Shown here: positions 8,585 to 17,840 of the stretch, piece by piece
How positions within the stretch are numbered: position 1 is the stretch's first letter
How the letters are laid out: each line of letters starts with the position of its first letter
Source of the DNA: CADEED01 sp963711635
GTDB lineage: Bacteria > Pseudomonadota > Gammaproteobacteria > Steroidobacterales > Steroidobacteraceae
Reading direction: 5' to 3'
Assembly (NCBI GenBank): GCA_963711635.1
Contig: CAVQEZ010000005.1
Coordinates: 984,278-1,048,277 of the forward strand
Length of the DNA stretch: 64,000 nucleotides
The notes under the pieces: generated by a model
The model's database searches: none
The model's input: only the letters and a program-made list of their open reading frames with translations
What the model was told of the DNA's origin: nothing
Position numbers and translations under genes: made by a program

Positions 8585-10769
8585 GTCGGGCCTCGGTAAC
8601 CGCGGTGGCCAGCGCACGCACGTCGGCACGTGCGAAGATTTCCGTGGCGCTCGCCGTCATGCGCCGCGTCCAGTTGGAATACTCGCTGCTGGTCCCCGGA
8701 ACGTTGACGGGCTCCAGCATGCCGATCATGTCCTCGAGCTGCACGGTCACCAGCGCGGCCTCGCTCCTGGCGAGATAGACGTGCACGGCGCGCGCGAGTT
8801 CAGCGGAGAACTCGGGTACACCGTCCCCGGCCCACAGTCCCACGCGCCGCAGCGCGCGCAGCAGCCGCTCGCGATCGTCGCGCCGCTGGGCGCGCACCTG
8901 GGCAGCCTGGTCCTGGTCCGCATAGAAGCCGAGCCTTTCCCACAGGTCGATATCGTGACCGCTCCACCAGCCATGCAGCGTGGGCAGATCGTGAGTCGTC
9001 ACCGTTGCCAGCGCGTGACGCACATAGTCGGCGGGCGCGACGAACTCGCCGTTCTTCTGTTCGAACATGACGACCTTGTAGTGGTAGACGCCGAACTGCG
9101 GCAGCGCGCGGCGAATTTCATCGGGCACGACGCCCAGGTCTTCGCCGACCACCAGGCATTGCTGTCGCTGGCTTTCGAGCGCGACCACGCCTAACAATTC
9201 TTCCAGTGGGTAGTGCACGTAGCCGCCTTCCGCCGACTTGAAGCCGCGCGGCACCCACCACTGGCGAAACAGCGCCATCACGTGGTCCAGCCGCAGTGCT
9301 CCGCAGTTGCGCATGCTGGCGCGGATCAGCGCCACGAAGGGTGCATAGGCGGCGCGCTTGAGCGCGCGCGGATCCTGCGGCGGTATACCCCACTCCTGCC
9401 CGCCCAGGCCGATGGGATCGGGCGGCGCACCGATGGCGGCGCCCGAGCAGTACAGCGACTGGTCCGACCAGGTCTCCGAGCCCGAGGCATTCACGCCCAC
9501 GGCGTAATCGCCGTACAGGCCGACATTCAACGACAATTGGCGCGCCACGTGGCGCACCGCGGCCAGCTGCTCGGCCGCGAGCCACTGCAGGTAGCCGTGG
9601 AAATCCACCGCGTCCGCATGAGTCTCGGCGAATTTTTTCACGGCGGCACTCGCCGGATGGCGGTACTCCTCCGGCCAGTTGTGCCAACCCGCGCCCGTGC
9701 CATGGGTTCGTCGCAGGTGCGCGTCGATGGCGTCGAAGAGTGTGTGCAGGCGCATCGCCTCGCCGCGCTCGCGCAGGAAGGCGCGGCATGCCGCGGCGCG
9801 CGCCGTGTGACGCGCGAGATGCTCGGTGCGGAAACGTTCGAAAGCCGCCTCGAGCACCGGCATCTTGAGACTGGCCACGGCCGGATAATCCACCTGGGTC
9901 GCGGCGCGCACCTTGCCGAGGCGCGCGCGGAAACCCGGGTCGGACATGATGGCCTGCGCACGGCGCGAGCCCTGCACTTCGAGGACCGCGGACACGTCGA
10001 TGTAGAAGACATTCAACGCATGGCGGCTGGAGGCGCTATACGGCGAGTACAGCGTCGGATCCGACGGAAACAGCGCGTGCACCGGGCTGATGCCGACGAA
10101 GTCCGCGCCCTGCGCCGCCGCCAGCCGCAGCACTTCCATGAGATCCGTGAAATCGCCTATGCCCCAGTTGTGCTCCGAGCGCAGCGTGTACAGCTGCACC
10201 GCCACGCCCCAGAGCTTGCCACCCGCGGTCAGTGCGGCCGGCTCGTGGCACTTGTCGGGCGCGACGATCAACGGGCAAGTCTCGGCTCCGGCGAACTCGA
10301 GCTCGACTCGCAAGCGGTGATATCCGGGCGGAAGATCCGGCAGCGCCAGATCGCGCAGCACGAACCAGCGCCCGTCCAGCTGATGCGAGCCGCGTTCCGG
10401 CAGATCCCAGGCGCGGTTCTCGCCGCTGCGCTCGCCGCCGCCCTCGAGCTCCACGGTCCAGCGCAGCAGCGCATTGTGCTCGATGGCCGGTGTATTCAGG
10501 CGGGCGGCGCGCGCGCCACTGCGCAACACCACCACGTCGCCTAACAAGCCATTCGGATGCGCCGCTTCCGACTCGCGAATCTGCTCGTCGAGGATGACTG
10601 CATCGTCCAGCCGGCAATGCATCGCGCCCAGGATGGCCGACTTGGTCTTCAGCGAGAATTGTTTGAGCTCGCCCTGGTACGAGTGGTACGCGTCGCCGAT
10701 GCCGCGTGCACGGGCCAGGCGCTCGATCAGCGGGCGCAGTTTCTCGCTGGAATGAGGCTCAGCGGACAC
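8574..10769 (-). CDS. malQ: 4-alpha-glucanotransferase (GH77, amylomaltase)
   Basis: A 731-residue enzyme that transfers maltodextrin chains and releases glucose. After a ~130-residue N-terminal region with a beta-sandwich-like part, the GH77 barrel shows LRLDHVM (catalytic Asp, residue ~495), VVGEDLG (acid/base Glu, ~544) and VTTHDLPT (~593). WGIGDFTDL near residue 200 is a further family signature. Start GTG 10769 (VSAEPHSSEK) overlaps the end of glgX by 11 bases; the upstream open frame lies inside glgX. Third downstream gene of the glgP operon, cytoplasmic. Confidence 0.95.
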   Translation of the reverse strand: MSAEPHSSEKLRPLIERLARARGIGDAYHSYQGELKQFSLKTKSAILGAMHCRLDDAVILDEQIRESEAAHPNGLLGDVVVLRSGARAARLNTPAIEHNALLRWTVELEGGGERSGENRAWDLPERGSHQLDGRWFVLRDLALPDLPPGYHRLRVELEFAGAETCPLIVAPDKCHEPAALTAGGKLWGVAVQLYTLRSEHNWGIGDFTDLMEVLRLAAAQGADFVGISPVHALFPSDPTLYSPYSASSRHALNVFYIDVSAVLEVQGSRRAQAIMSDPGFRARLGKVRAATQVDYPAVASLKMPVLEAAFERFRTEHLARHTARAAACRAFLRERGEAMRLHTLFDAIDAHLRRTHGTGAGWHNWPEEYRHPASAAVKKFAETHADAVDFHGYLQWLAAEQLAAVRHVARQLSLNVGLYGDYAVGVNASGSETWSDQSLYCSGAAIGAPPDPIGLGGQEWGIPPQDPRALKRAAYAPFVALIRASMRNCGALRLDHVMALFRQWWVPRGFKSAEGGYVHYPLEELLGVVALESQRQQCLVVGEDLGVVPDEIRRALPQFGVYHYKVVMFEQKNGEFVAPADYVRHALATVTTHDLPTLHGWWSGHDIDLWERLGFYADQDQAAQVRAQRRDDRERLLRALRRVGLWAGDGVPEFSAELARAVHVYLARSEAALVTVQLEDMIGMLEPVNVPGTSSEYSNWTRRMTASATEIFARADVRALATAVTEARREH

Positions 10770-12828
10770 GCTGCAGCGCCAGGGTCTGGTATGGACCCAC
10801 TTTGACCGGTCCTTCCGGCAGGCGGAATCCCGACAGCACGCCGACCGGATGCGCGGTGTCGATGACCACATCCCAGCCGCTGCTGCCCTTGAACGACGGC
10901 AGCTGGAATTCGCATTCCGACTCGGTGGGATTCAACAGCAGCAACATGTCGGGCGAGGATGCCGTGCCGCCGAGCCCGACGGCCAGCGTGCGCAGTTCGG
11001 CATCGTTCCATTCCTGGTCGGCCATCTCGTGACCGCCCGCATGCCACCAGGAGATGTCGCGCGCGTGACTGGCGTGCAACGCGCCTTTCAGGAAGGTGTC
11101 GCGTCGCAGCTCGGGACGCGCACGGCGCAGCGCGGCGAGTCCGCGCACGAATTGCAGCAGCGAGTCGTCCGCCGTGAGACCGCCCCAGTCTATCCAGCTG
11201 GTCTCATTGTCCTGGCAATACGCGTTGTTGTTGCCGCGCTGGCTGCGATACAGCTCGTCGCCCGCCAGCAGCATGGGCACGCCCTGCGCGAAGAACAGCG
11301 TCGTCAGCAGATTGCGCACCTGCCGGCGGCGCAAGGCGTTGACGTGCACGTCGCTGGTCTCGCCTTCGACGCCGCAATTCCAGCTCTGGTTGTTCGAGTG
11401 GCCGTCGTGATTGCTCTCGAGATTGGCGTCGTTGTGACGTTCGTTGTAGGTCACCGTGTCGCGCAGCGTGAAACCATCGTGCGCCGCGACGAAGTTGATG
11501 CTGGCCGTGGGTTTGCGGCCATTACGGCGGAACAGGTCCGAGGAACCCGCGAAGCGCTCGGCGAAACCGCCCAGCATGCGCCGCCCGCCGTGCCAGAACG
11601 CGCGCATGGTGTCGCGGTACCGGTCATTCCATTCGCTCCAGCCGGCGGGAAAGTTGCCCAGCTGGTAACCGCCCAGTCCCACGTCCCAGGGCTCGGCGAT
11701 GAGCTTGACGTAGGCCAGCACCGGGTCGGCGCGCAACGCGGCGAAAAACGGCGAGTTGGAATTGAAACCGGAACGGTCGCGTCCCAAGACTGTGGCCAGG
11801 TCGAAACGGAATCCATCGACGCGGAATTCCTCGGCGAAATAGCGCAGCGAGGCCAGGATGTCGGCCTGCACGATGGGGTGGTCGCAGGCCACGGTGTTGC
11901 CCGTGCCGGTGACGTCGTCGTACAGCCGCCGGTCGGTGGCACGATGGAAGTAATAGGCGCGGTTGTCGATGGCCTTGTACGAATAGGTAGGCCCTTTCTC
12001 GTTGCCCTCGACCGTGTGGTTGTAGACCACGTCGAGAATCACCTCGATGCCGGCCTTGTGCAGCGCTTTGACCGCCTGCTTGAGCTCCACCACCGGGTCC
12101 TCGACCGCGTAACGATGCGTGGGCGCGAACCACGCCAGCGTGCTGTAGCCCCAGTAGTTGCTGAGACCACGCTCGCGCAGGAAGCCTTCGTCGGTGAAGG
12201 CGTGCACCGGCATGAGCTCCACCGCGGTGACGCCCAGCGACTTCAGGTGATCGATCACGGCCGGCACGGTCAGCGCGAGATACTTGCCGCGCCAGTGCGG
12301 CGGTACGTCCGGGTGCAGCTGCGTGAAACCTTTCACGTGCAACTCGTAGATCAGCGTATCGCGCCAGGGCACCGCGGGCTGGCGGTCGCCTTCCCAGTCG
12401 AAGGCACCGTCGATGACGCGGCAGCGTGGCATGGCGTCGGCACTGTCGACGAGGCTGGGACCCAGGCCTTCGAGATCCGCGGCGTCGTAGCCGAAGACGC
12501 TCGGGTGCCACTTCGGCTCGCCGACGATGTCGCGCGCCCAGGGATCCAGCAGCAGCTTGTTCGAATTGAAGCGGTACCCTTCGCGTGGATCGTAGGCGCC
12601 GTGCACGCGGATGCCGTACAAGGTGCCCACGCGCGCCAGCTCGCGCTCGACGAAGCCGTGATGCACCGGGCCGGTTCGGCTCGACAGGGTCAGCCGCGCG
12701 GTCTCGCGCGCGCCGCTCGAGTCGTACAGACACACGTCCACACGCGTGGCGGCGCGCGAGCGGATCGCGAAGTTGACGCCTTCTCCGGTCCAGGTGGCGC
12801 CCAAGGGTTCGGGCGACCCTGCCTTCAC
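10759..12828 (-). CDS. glgX: glycogen debranching enzyme GlgX
   Basis: A 689-residue GH13 isoamylase-type debranching enzyme that cleaves alpha-1,6 branches from limit dextrins left by glycogen phosphorylase. An N-terminal CBM48 region (WTGEGVNFAI) is followed by the barrel motifs DVVYNHT, DGFRFDLA (nucleophile Asp, residue ~341), AEPWD (acid/base Glu, ~378) and AAHDGFTL (~449). Start GTG 12828 overlaps the glgB stop in a GTGA arrangement, so translation is probably coupled. The longer open frame to 13053 is inside glgB. Confidence 0.95.
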   Translation of the reverse strand: MKAGSPEPLGATWTGEGVNFAIRSRAATRVDVCLYDSSGARETARLTLSSRTGPVHHGFVERELARVGTLYGIRVHGAYDPREGYRFNSNKLLLDPWARDIVGEPKWHPSVFGYDAADLEGLGPSLVDSADAMPRCRVIDGAFDWEGDRQPAVPWRDTLIYELHVKGFTQLHPDVPPHWRGKYLALTVPAVIDHLKSLGVTAVELMPVHAFTDEGFLRERGLSNYWGYSTLAWFAPTHRYAVEDPVVELKQAVKALHKAGIEVILDVVYNHTVEGNEKGPTYSYKAIDNRAYYFHRATDRRLYDDVTGTGNTVACDHPIVQADILASLRYFAEEFRVDGFRFDLATVLGRDRSGFNSNSPFFAALRADPVLAYVKLIAEPWDVGLGGYQLGNFPAGWSEWNDRYRDTMRAFWHGGRRMLGGFAERFAGSSDLFRRNGRKPTASINFVAAHDGFTLRDTVTYNERHNDANLESNHDGHSNNQSWNCGVEGETSDVHVNALRRRQVRNLLTTLFFAQGVPMLLAGDELYRSQRGNNNAYCQDNETSWIDWGGLTADDSLLQFVRGLAALRRARPELRRDTFLKGALHASHARDISWWHAGGHEMADQEWNDAELRTLAVGLGGTASSPDMLLLLNPTESECEFQLPSFKGSSGWDVVIDTAHPVGVLSGFRLPEGPVKVGPYQTLALQRVR

Positions 12829-15047
12829 GTAGTTCGCCTCAGGAACACCGCCGCCAGCGGCGGAAGCTTGATGCGCAGCGCGTAGGGATAGCCGTGCACG
12901 ACGTGCTCGAAGGCGTCGTAGCCGGCGACACCGGCAAAACCGGCGCCGCCGAAGCCCGGGAAGTCCGAATCGAGTACCACTTCGTAACGGCCCGGATCCG
13001 GAACGCCGAGCCAGTAGTCCTCGCGCGGCACCGGCGTCGCATTGAACACGCACACGATGGGCACGTGGCCGTGTTCCTGGCGCAGGAAGGCGAACACGCT
13101 CTCGTCGGAATTGTGCAGGTCGATCCAGCGGAAGCCGCTGGCTTCACAGTCGCTCAGGTAGAACTGCGGAGTGTTGCGATAGAGCCTCGCCAGCTCACGG
13201 CTCAGGTCGCGCAGACCCTGGTGCTTCGCGTCCTTCAGCAGCGGCCAGTCGAGCTGTTCGTGGTCGCGCCACTCGTGCCACTGCCCGAACTCGGATCCCA
13301 TGAACATGAGCTTCTTGCCGGGATGCGCCGTCATGTAACTCATGAACAGGCGGTAGTTGGCCCGCTTCTGCCATTCGTCGCCGGGCATCTTGTCGAGCAG
13401 CGAGCGCTTGCCGTGCACCACTTCGTCGTGCGAGATCGGCAGGATGAAGTTCTCGGTCCAGGCGTACATGAACGAGAAGGTGATCTTGTTGTGCTCGTGG
13501 CGCCGGTAGACGGGATCCTTCTCGAAATAGTGGAGCGTGTCGTTCATCCAGCCCATGTTCCACTTGAAGGAGAAGCCCACTCCGCCCAGGTGCACGGGAC
13601 GCGATACACCGGGGAATGCCGTCGATTCTTCGGCAATCGTCAGGACTCCCGGATGCTCGCGGTGTGCGACGACGTTGAACTCGCGCAGGAACTCCAGCGC
13701 CTCGAGATTTTCGCGGCCGCCGTACCGGTTGGGGACCCACTCGCCCGGGTTGCGGCTGTAGTCGAGGTACAGCATCGAGGCCACGGCGTCCACGCGCACG
13801 CCGTCGACGTGGTAGCGCTCCATCCAGTACAGCGCATTCGCCACCAGGAAGTTCTTCACCTCGTGGCGTCCGAAGTTGAAGATCTTCGTGCCCCAGTCCA
13901 TGTGCTCGCCGAGCCGCTTGTCCTCGTGCTCGTACAGCGCCGAACCGTCGAACTCGGCCAGGCCGTGCGCGTCTTTCGGAAAGTGTGCCGGCACCCAGTC
14001 CAGCAACACGCCGATGCCGGCCTGGTGGCACTTGTCGACGAAGGCCATGAAATCCTTCGGCGAGCCGTAACGCGACGTGGGCGCGTAGTAGCCCGCCACC
14101 TGGTAACCCCAGGAGCCGTCGAAGGGATGCTCGGCCACGCCCATGAGCTCGATGTGCGTGTAGCCCATGTCGACCACGTACGGAATCAGGTGCTCCACCG
14201 CCTCGGACCAGCTGTAGAACGGCGGCTTGCGATCCCAGGCATGGCGCCAGCTGGACAGATGCACTTCGTAGACATTGATGGGCGAGCGGCGCCAGTCGGT
14301 GGTTGCACGCTGCCGGATCCAGGCTTCGTCGCTCCAGGTGTAGCCGTCGAGGTCCGCGACGATCGATGCCGTGTCCGGGCGCAACTGCATGCGGAAGCCG
14401 AAGGGATCGGACTTGAGCAGGATGTCGCCGCGCTGCGAGCGGAGCTCGTACTTGTAGCTGGCACCCTCGCCGATGCCCGGCACGAACAACTCCCACACGC
14501 CCGAGCTGCCGCGCGCCTGCATGGCGTGCTTGCGCCCGTCCCACATGTTGAAGTCGCCGACCACGCTGACGCGCTTGGCATTCGGTGCCCACACCGCGAA
14601 GTGCACGCCGGAGACGCCGTCGCGCACGCGCGGATGCGCGCCGAACTTGTGGTACAGCGCGTAGTGCCGGCCCTGCCCGAATAGATAGAGGTCGAAATCC
14701 GAGAGCTCGTGCGAGAAGAAATACGTGTCGTGCCTGGTGACTTCGTGCCCGCCGGGAAAGCGCACGCGCAGTCGATACGGCATCAACGGGCGGCGATACG
14801 GGATGCTGCCTTCGAAGATGCCGGCTTCGTGCACGCGCTTGAGGTCGTGCGCATCCTCGGCGGCGTCGTCTTCCCAGAACACCGCGACCGACTCCGCGTC
14901 CGGCTCGAACACGCGCACCATGGCGAGCGGCGTGCCTTCGGCGCGCGGAAATTCGTGGTAGCCGAGCAGCGAGCGCGGCTCGTGGTGCGCCGCCTGCAGC
15001 AGCGAACCGATTTCGGCCTTGGTCAACTTGCCGGATTTGCTGGCCAT
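12825..15047 (-). CDS. glgB: 1,4-alpha-glucan branching enzyme
   Basis: A 740-residue GH13 enzyme that forms the alpha-1,6 branches of glycogen. Two N-terminal beta-sandwich regions (the second with VSVVGDFNMWDGRKH near residue 165) are followed by the catalytic barrel with DGVRVDAVASM (nucleophile, ~416), TIAEESTAFPG (acid/base, ~470) and ISHDEVVHGK (~538). Length matches the long GlgB form with the extra N1 domain. It is separated from glgP upstream by a 129-base gap that holds a nested palindrome, which could set a different expression level from glgP. Confidence 0.97.
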   Translation of the reverse strand: MASKSGKLTKAEIGSLLQAAHHEPRSLLGYHEFPRAEGTPLAMVRVFEPDAESVAVFWEDDAAEDAHDLKRVHEAGIFEGSIPYRRPLMPYRLRVRFPGGHEVTRHDTYFFSHELSDFDLYLFGQGRHYALYHKFGAHPRVRDGVSGVHFAVWAPNAKRVSVVGDFNMWDGRKHAMQARGSSGVWELFVPGIGEGASYKYELRSQRGDILLKSDPFGFRMQLRPDTASIVADLDGYTWSDEAWIRQRATTDWRRSPINVYEVHLSSWRHAWDRKPPFYSWSEAVEHLIPYVVDMGYTHIELMGVAEHPFDGSWGYQVAGYYAPTSRYGSPKDFMAFVDKCHQAGIGVLLDWVPAHFPKDAHGLAEFDGSALYEHEDKRLGEHMDWGTKIFNFGRHEVKNFLVANALYWMERYHVDGVRVDAVASMLYLDYSRNPGEWVPNRYGGRENLEALEFLREFNVVAHREHPGVLTIAEESTAFPGVSRPVHLGGVGFSFKWNMGWMNDTLHYFEKDPVYRRHEHNKITFSFMYAWTENFILPISHDEVVHGKRSLLDKMPGDEWQKRANYRLFMSYMTAHPGKKLMFMGSEFGQWHEWRDHEQLDWPLLKDAKHQGLRDLSRELARLYRNTPQFYLSDCEASGFRWIDLHNSDESVFAFLRQEHGHVPIVCVFNATPVPREDYWLGVPDPGRYEVVLDSDFPGFGGAGFAGVAGYDAFEHVVHGYPYALRIKLPPLAAVFLRRTT

Positions 15048-15055
15048 CAGAGAAG

Positions 15056-15174
15056 AATGGGGTCAGACCCCATTTCCTGAAAATGGTGCCAGACCTCGCC
15101 ATGAAGCATCTTGTGATTCATTACCATCGTTTAAGGTCTGGCACCATTTTCTAGCAAATGGGGTCTGACCCCAT
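15056..15174. repeat. nested double palindrome between glgP and glgB
   Basis: Outer units: a near-symmetrical AATGGGGTCAGACCCCATTT at 15056-15075 and its relative at 15156-15174 (AAATGGGGTCTGACCCCAT). Between them a perfect 17-bp inverted repeat, AAAATGGTGCCAGACCT (15080-15096) against 15134-15150. The whole can fold as one long hairpin or several short ones. Related GGGGTC/GACCCC and CTAGCAAA-GGGG units recur at 27.6, 38.1, 38.7, 45.0 and 45.8 kb, so this is an interspersed repeat of the REP type. In the glg transcript it sits just 3' of glgP and could act as a processing or attenuation site. Confidence 0.85.
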
Positions 15175-15176
15175 AC

Positions 15177-17648
15177 CTATATTACTGACCGGATGTTCCA
15201 GATCCTGTCGGCGTACTCGCGCACGCTGCGATCGCTGGAGAAAGGCCCCATGCCCACCGTGTTGAGCACCGCGCGCCGGCTCCACTCCTCGGGCGTCCGG
15301 TACAACTCATCGACGCGGTCCTGCGCCGCGCAGTACGCGGCGAAATCGGCCAGCACCAGGAACGGCTCGCCGTCGGAAGTCAGTCGATCCACGATCATGC
15401 GTGCGTATTCACTGTCGCCGCGCGAGAAGGCGCCGCTGCGAATCATTTCCAGCGTATTTGCGAGCTCCGGATTGGCGGCGACGATCTCGCGCGGCCGATA
15501 GCCGTTGGCGCGCAACGAAGACGCCTGGTCCGCGGTGAGTCCGAAGATGAAGATGTTCTGCTCGCCCACCGAGTCGCGGATCTCGATGTTCGCGCCGTCC
15601 AGGGTGCCGATGGTGAGCGCGCCATTGAGCGCCAGCTTCATGTTGCCCGTGCCCGAGGCCTCCATGCCGGCCGTGGAGATCTGCTCGGAGAGATCGGCCG
15701 CCGGCATGATCATCTGCGCCAGCGAGACATCGTAGTCCGGCAGGAATACGCACTTGAGCTTCGCCAACGTGAGCGGATCCTGGTTGATCGTGGTCGACAC
15801 ATTGTTGATGAGCCGGATGATGGCCTTGGCCATCACGTAGCCGGGCGCGGCCTTGCCGGCAAACATCACGGTGCGCGGGATGCAGTGCTCGTCGGGTTTT
15901 GCCTTGATGCGGTTGTAGCGCGTGACCACGTAGAGAATGTTCAGCAGCTGCCGCTTGTATTCGTGGATGCGCTTCACCTGCACGTCGAACAGCGAATCCA
16001 CGGACACGTCGATGCCGGTGCGCCGATCCACTTCTTCCGCCAGCGCGATCTTGTTGGCCCGCTTGATGTCGCGGAACTGCGCGCGGAAACCCGGGTCGTC
16101 GGCCGCCCAGCGCAGGCGCTCGAGCTCTTCGAGATCGTTTTCCCACGCGGACCCCAGCCGCTCGGTCAGCAGGCGCGACAGGCGCACATTCGATTGCTTG
16201 AGCCAGCGGCGCACGGTGATGCCGTTGGTGACGTTGATGAAGCGGTCCGGAAACATGCGCGCGAAGCCCGAGAAGATGGTCTTCTGCATGAGCTCGGAGT
16301 GCAGCTTGGCGACACCGTTGACCTTGTGGCTGCCCACGACGGCCAGATGCGACATGCGCACGCGCCGGCCGTACGACTCCGCGATGATGCTCAGCGTGGT
16401 CTTGGCGGCGCCGTCACCCTTGAAGCGCTTTTCCACCTCCAGCAGGAATTCCTCGTTGATGCGATAGATGATCTCGAGGTGGCGCGGCAGGAAGCGTTCG
16501 AAGAACTGCACCGGCCAGGTTTCCAGCGCCTCCGGCAGCAGCGTGTGATTGGTGTAGCCGAACACCTGCCTGCAGATATCCCAGGCCGCGGCCCAGGCCA
16601 TGTCGTACTGGTCCATGAGCAGGCGCATGAGCTCGGGAATCGCCAGCGTCGGATGCGTGTCGTTCAACTGGATCGCGAGTGCGCCGGGCAATTGTTCCAG
16701 CGAGCGCTCTTCGGCGAGATGGGTTGCCAGGATGTCCTGGATGCTGGCGCTCACGAAGAAATACTGCTGCTTGAAACGCAGCTCCTTGCCCTGCGGCGTG
16801 GAATCGTCCGGATACAGAACGCGCGAAAGATTCTTCGCTTCGACCTGGTCCTCGACGGCGGCCGGATAATTTCCGGCATTGAAATCCTCGATGTGAAACG
16901 GCTGCAGCGCGCGTCCCGACCACAGCCGCAGATGATTCACCGTGGGGCTGCGATTTCCCGGCACCAGATGATCGAAGCCCACCGCGAGGATGTCCTGCGT
17001 CTCGACCCAGCGCGAGCGCTGCGCTCCTCCCACGTCATGCGTCGTCAATACGCGTCCCCCGAAGCGCACGATGTAACGCGCGTCGGATCTGGGTGTTTCC
17101 CATACGTTGTGCAGCCGCAGCCAGGTGCTGGCCGACTCGCGCTGCGCGCCTTCGGTGTCGATGGACTGCGTGAAAATGCCGTAGTCGTAGCGGATGCCGT
17201 AGCCGGTCGCGGGGAATTGCAACGTGGCGAGCGAATCGAGGAAACAGGCCGCGAGCCGGCCGAGACCGCCATTTCCGAGGCCCGGGTCCACCTCGAGCTG
17301 CACCACCGAATCGAAATCGTGTCCCATGCTGGCAACAGCCGCCCGTGCCTCCTCGATCAGTTCGGAATCGAGGCTCGCGAGAGCATTCACCAGTGAACGT
17401 CCCGGCAGAAATTCCACCGAGAGATAACAAAGCCGCTTGACGCGCGCCCGTGCGACACGCCGCTGAGTCGCAAGCCAACGTGCGGACAATTCCTCGTGTA
17501 TGCCGAGCGATAACGCGTCGTATATGTCGCGTGGCGTCGCGGTCTCCGGCTCCTTGCCCAGGCTGCGTGTCAGGCGGTCGTAAATCACGGCACGCAGACT
17601 GCCGCGCCTGAGAATCGATCCAGCCGTCAGCGTGGGCTCATTCAGCAC
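15177..17648 (-). CDS. glgP: glycogen phosphorylase
   Basis: An 823-residue GT35 enzyme that releases glucose-1-phosphate from glycogen. The pyridoxal-phosphate site EASGTGNMKLALNG holds the cofactor lysine near residue 669. Other conserved stretches are DPGLGNGGLGRLAACFLDS near 120 and the C-terminal QISTAGMEASGTG region. Start is GTG 17648. It is the first gene of the operon glgP-glgB-glgX-malQ-cysQ-transporter and is divergent from ppgK with a 192-base gap. No glgA or glgC is present in the window, so synthesis of the linear chain must be encoded elsewhere. Confidence 0.97.
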   Translation of the reverse strand: MLNEPTLTAGSILRRGSLRAVIYDRLTRSLGKEPETATPRDIYDALSLGIHEELSARWLATQRRVARARVKRLCYLSVEFLPGRSLVNALASLDSELIEEARAAVASMGHDFDSVVQLEVDPGLGNGGLGRLAACFLDSLATLQFPATGYGIRYDYGIFTQSIDTEGAQRESASTWLRLHNVWETPRSDARYIVRFGGRVLTTHDVGGAQRSRWVETQDILAVGFDHLVPGNRSPTVNHLRLWSGRALQPFHIEDFNAGNYPAAVEDQVEAKNLSRVLYPDDSTPQGKELRFKQQYFFVSASIQDILATHLAEERSLEQLPGALAIQLNDTHPTLAIPELMRLLMDQYDMAWAAAWDICRQVFGYTNHTLLPEALETWPVQFFERFLPRHLEIIYRINEEFLLEVEKRFKGDGAAKTTLSIIAESYGRRVRMSHLAVVGSHKVNGVAKLHSELMQKTIFSGFARMFPDRFINVTNGITVRRWLKQSNVRLSRLLTERLGSAWENDLEELERLRWAADDPGFRAQFRDIKRANKIALAEEVDRRTGIDVSVDSLFDVQVKRIHEYKRQLLNILYVVTRYNRIKAKPDEHCIPRTVMFAGKAAPGYVMAKAIIRLINNVSTTINQDPLTLAKLKCVFLPDYDVSLAQMIMPAADLSEQISTAGMEASGTGNMKLALNGALTIGTLDGANIEIRDSVGEQNIFIFGLTADQASSLRANGYRPREIVAANPELANTLEMIRSGAFSRGDSEYARMIVDRLTSDGEPFLVLADFAAYCAAQDRVDELYRTPEEWSRRAVLNTVGMGPFSSDRSVREYADRIWNIRSVI

Positions 17649-17840
17649 TCGAACTACCTTTCTCTCTGCAACGAGACATTTCAGGACAATTCTTTTTGAC
17701 TGCCCGACATTGCCTGCAAGAACTATGACGGGCGCCGGGTACCGCTATCATATGCACCTTCGCGTACCGGGGCACGGAGACTGCAAGCAGGTGCATACTC
17801 CGCGGCGCGTTGCACCAACATTGTTGCGGGAAATTGCGGA
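17649..17840. promoter_or_regulatory. divergent glgP / ppgK promoter region
   Basis: This 192-base gap separates two genes transcribed outward and must hold both promoters. It is locally AT-richer than the flanking genes, especially 17660-17720. A TTGACT hexamer lies at 17696 and a TATCAT at 17746 in the direction of ppgK, but their spacing is far too wide to make one sigma-70 promoter. I see no clear operator. Confidence 0.45.

Noticed and set aside
9213..17396. Long plus-strand open frames opposite malQ, glgX, glgB and glgP (up to ~680 codons)
   Set aside because: They are antisense to intact enzymes with full catalytic motifs; such frames arise from GC-rich third positions and show no domain.
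17696..17751. TTGACT plus TATCAT as a ppgK sigma-70 promoter
   Set aside because: The hexamers are 44 bases apart, far beyond a 16-18 base spacer.
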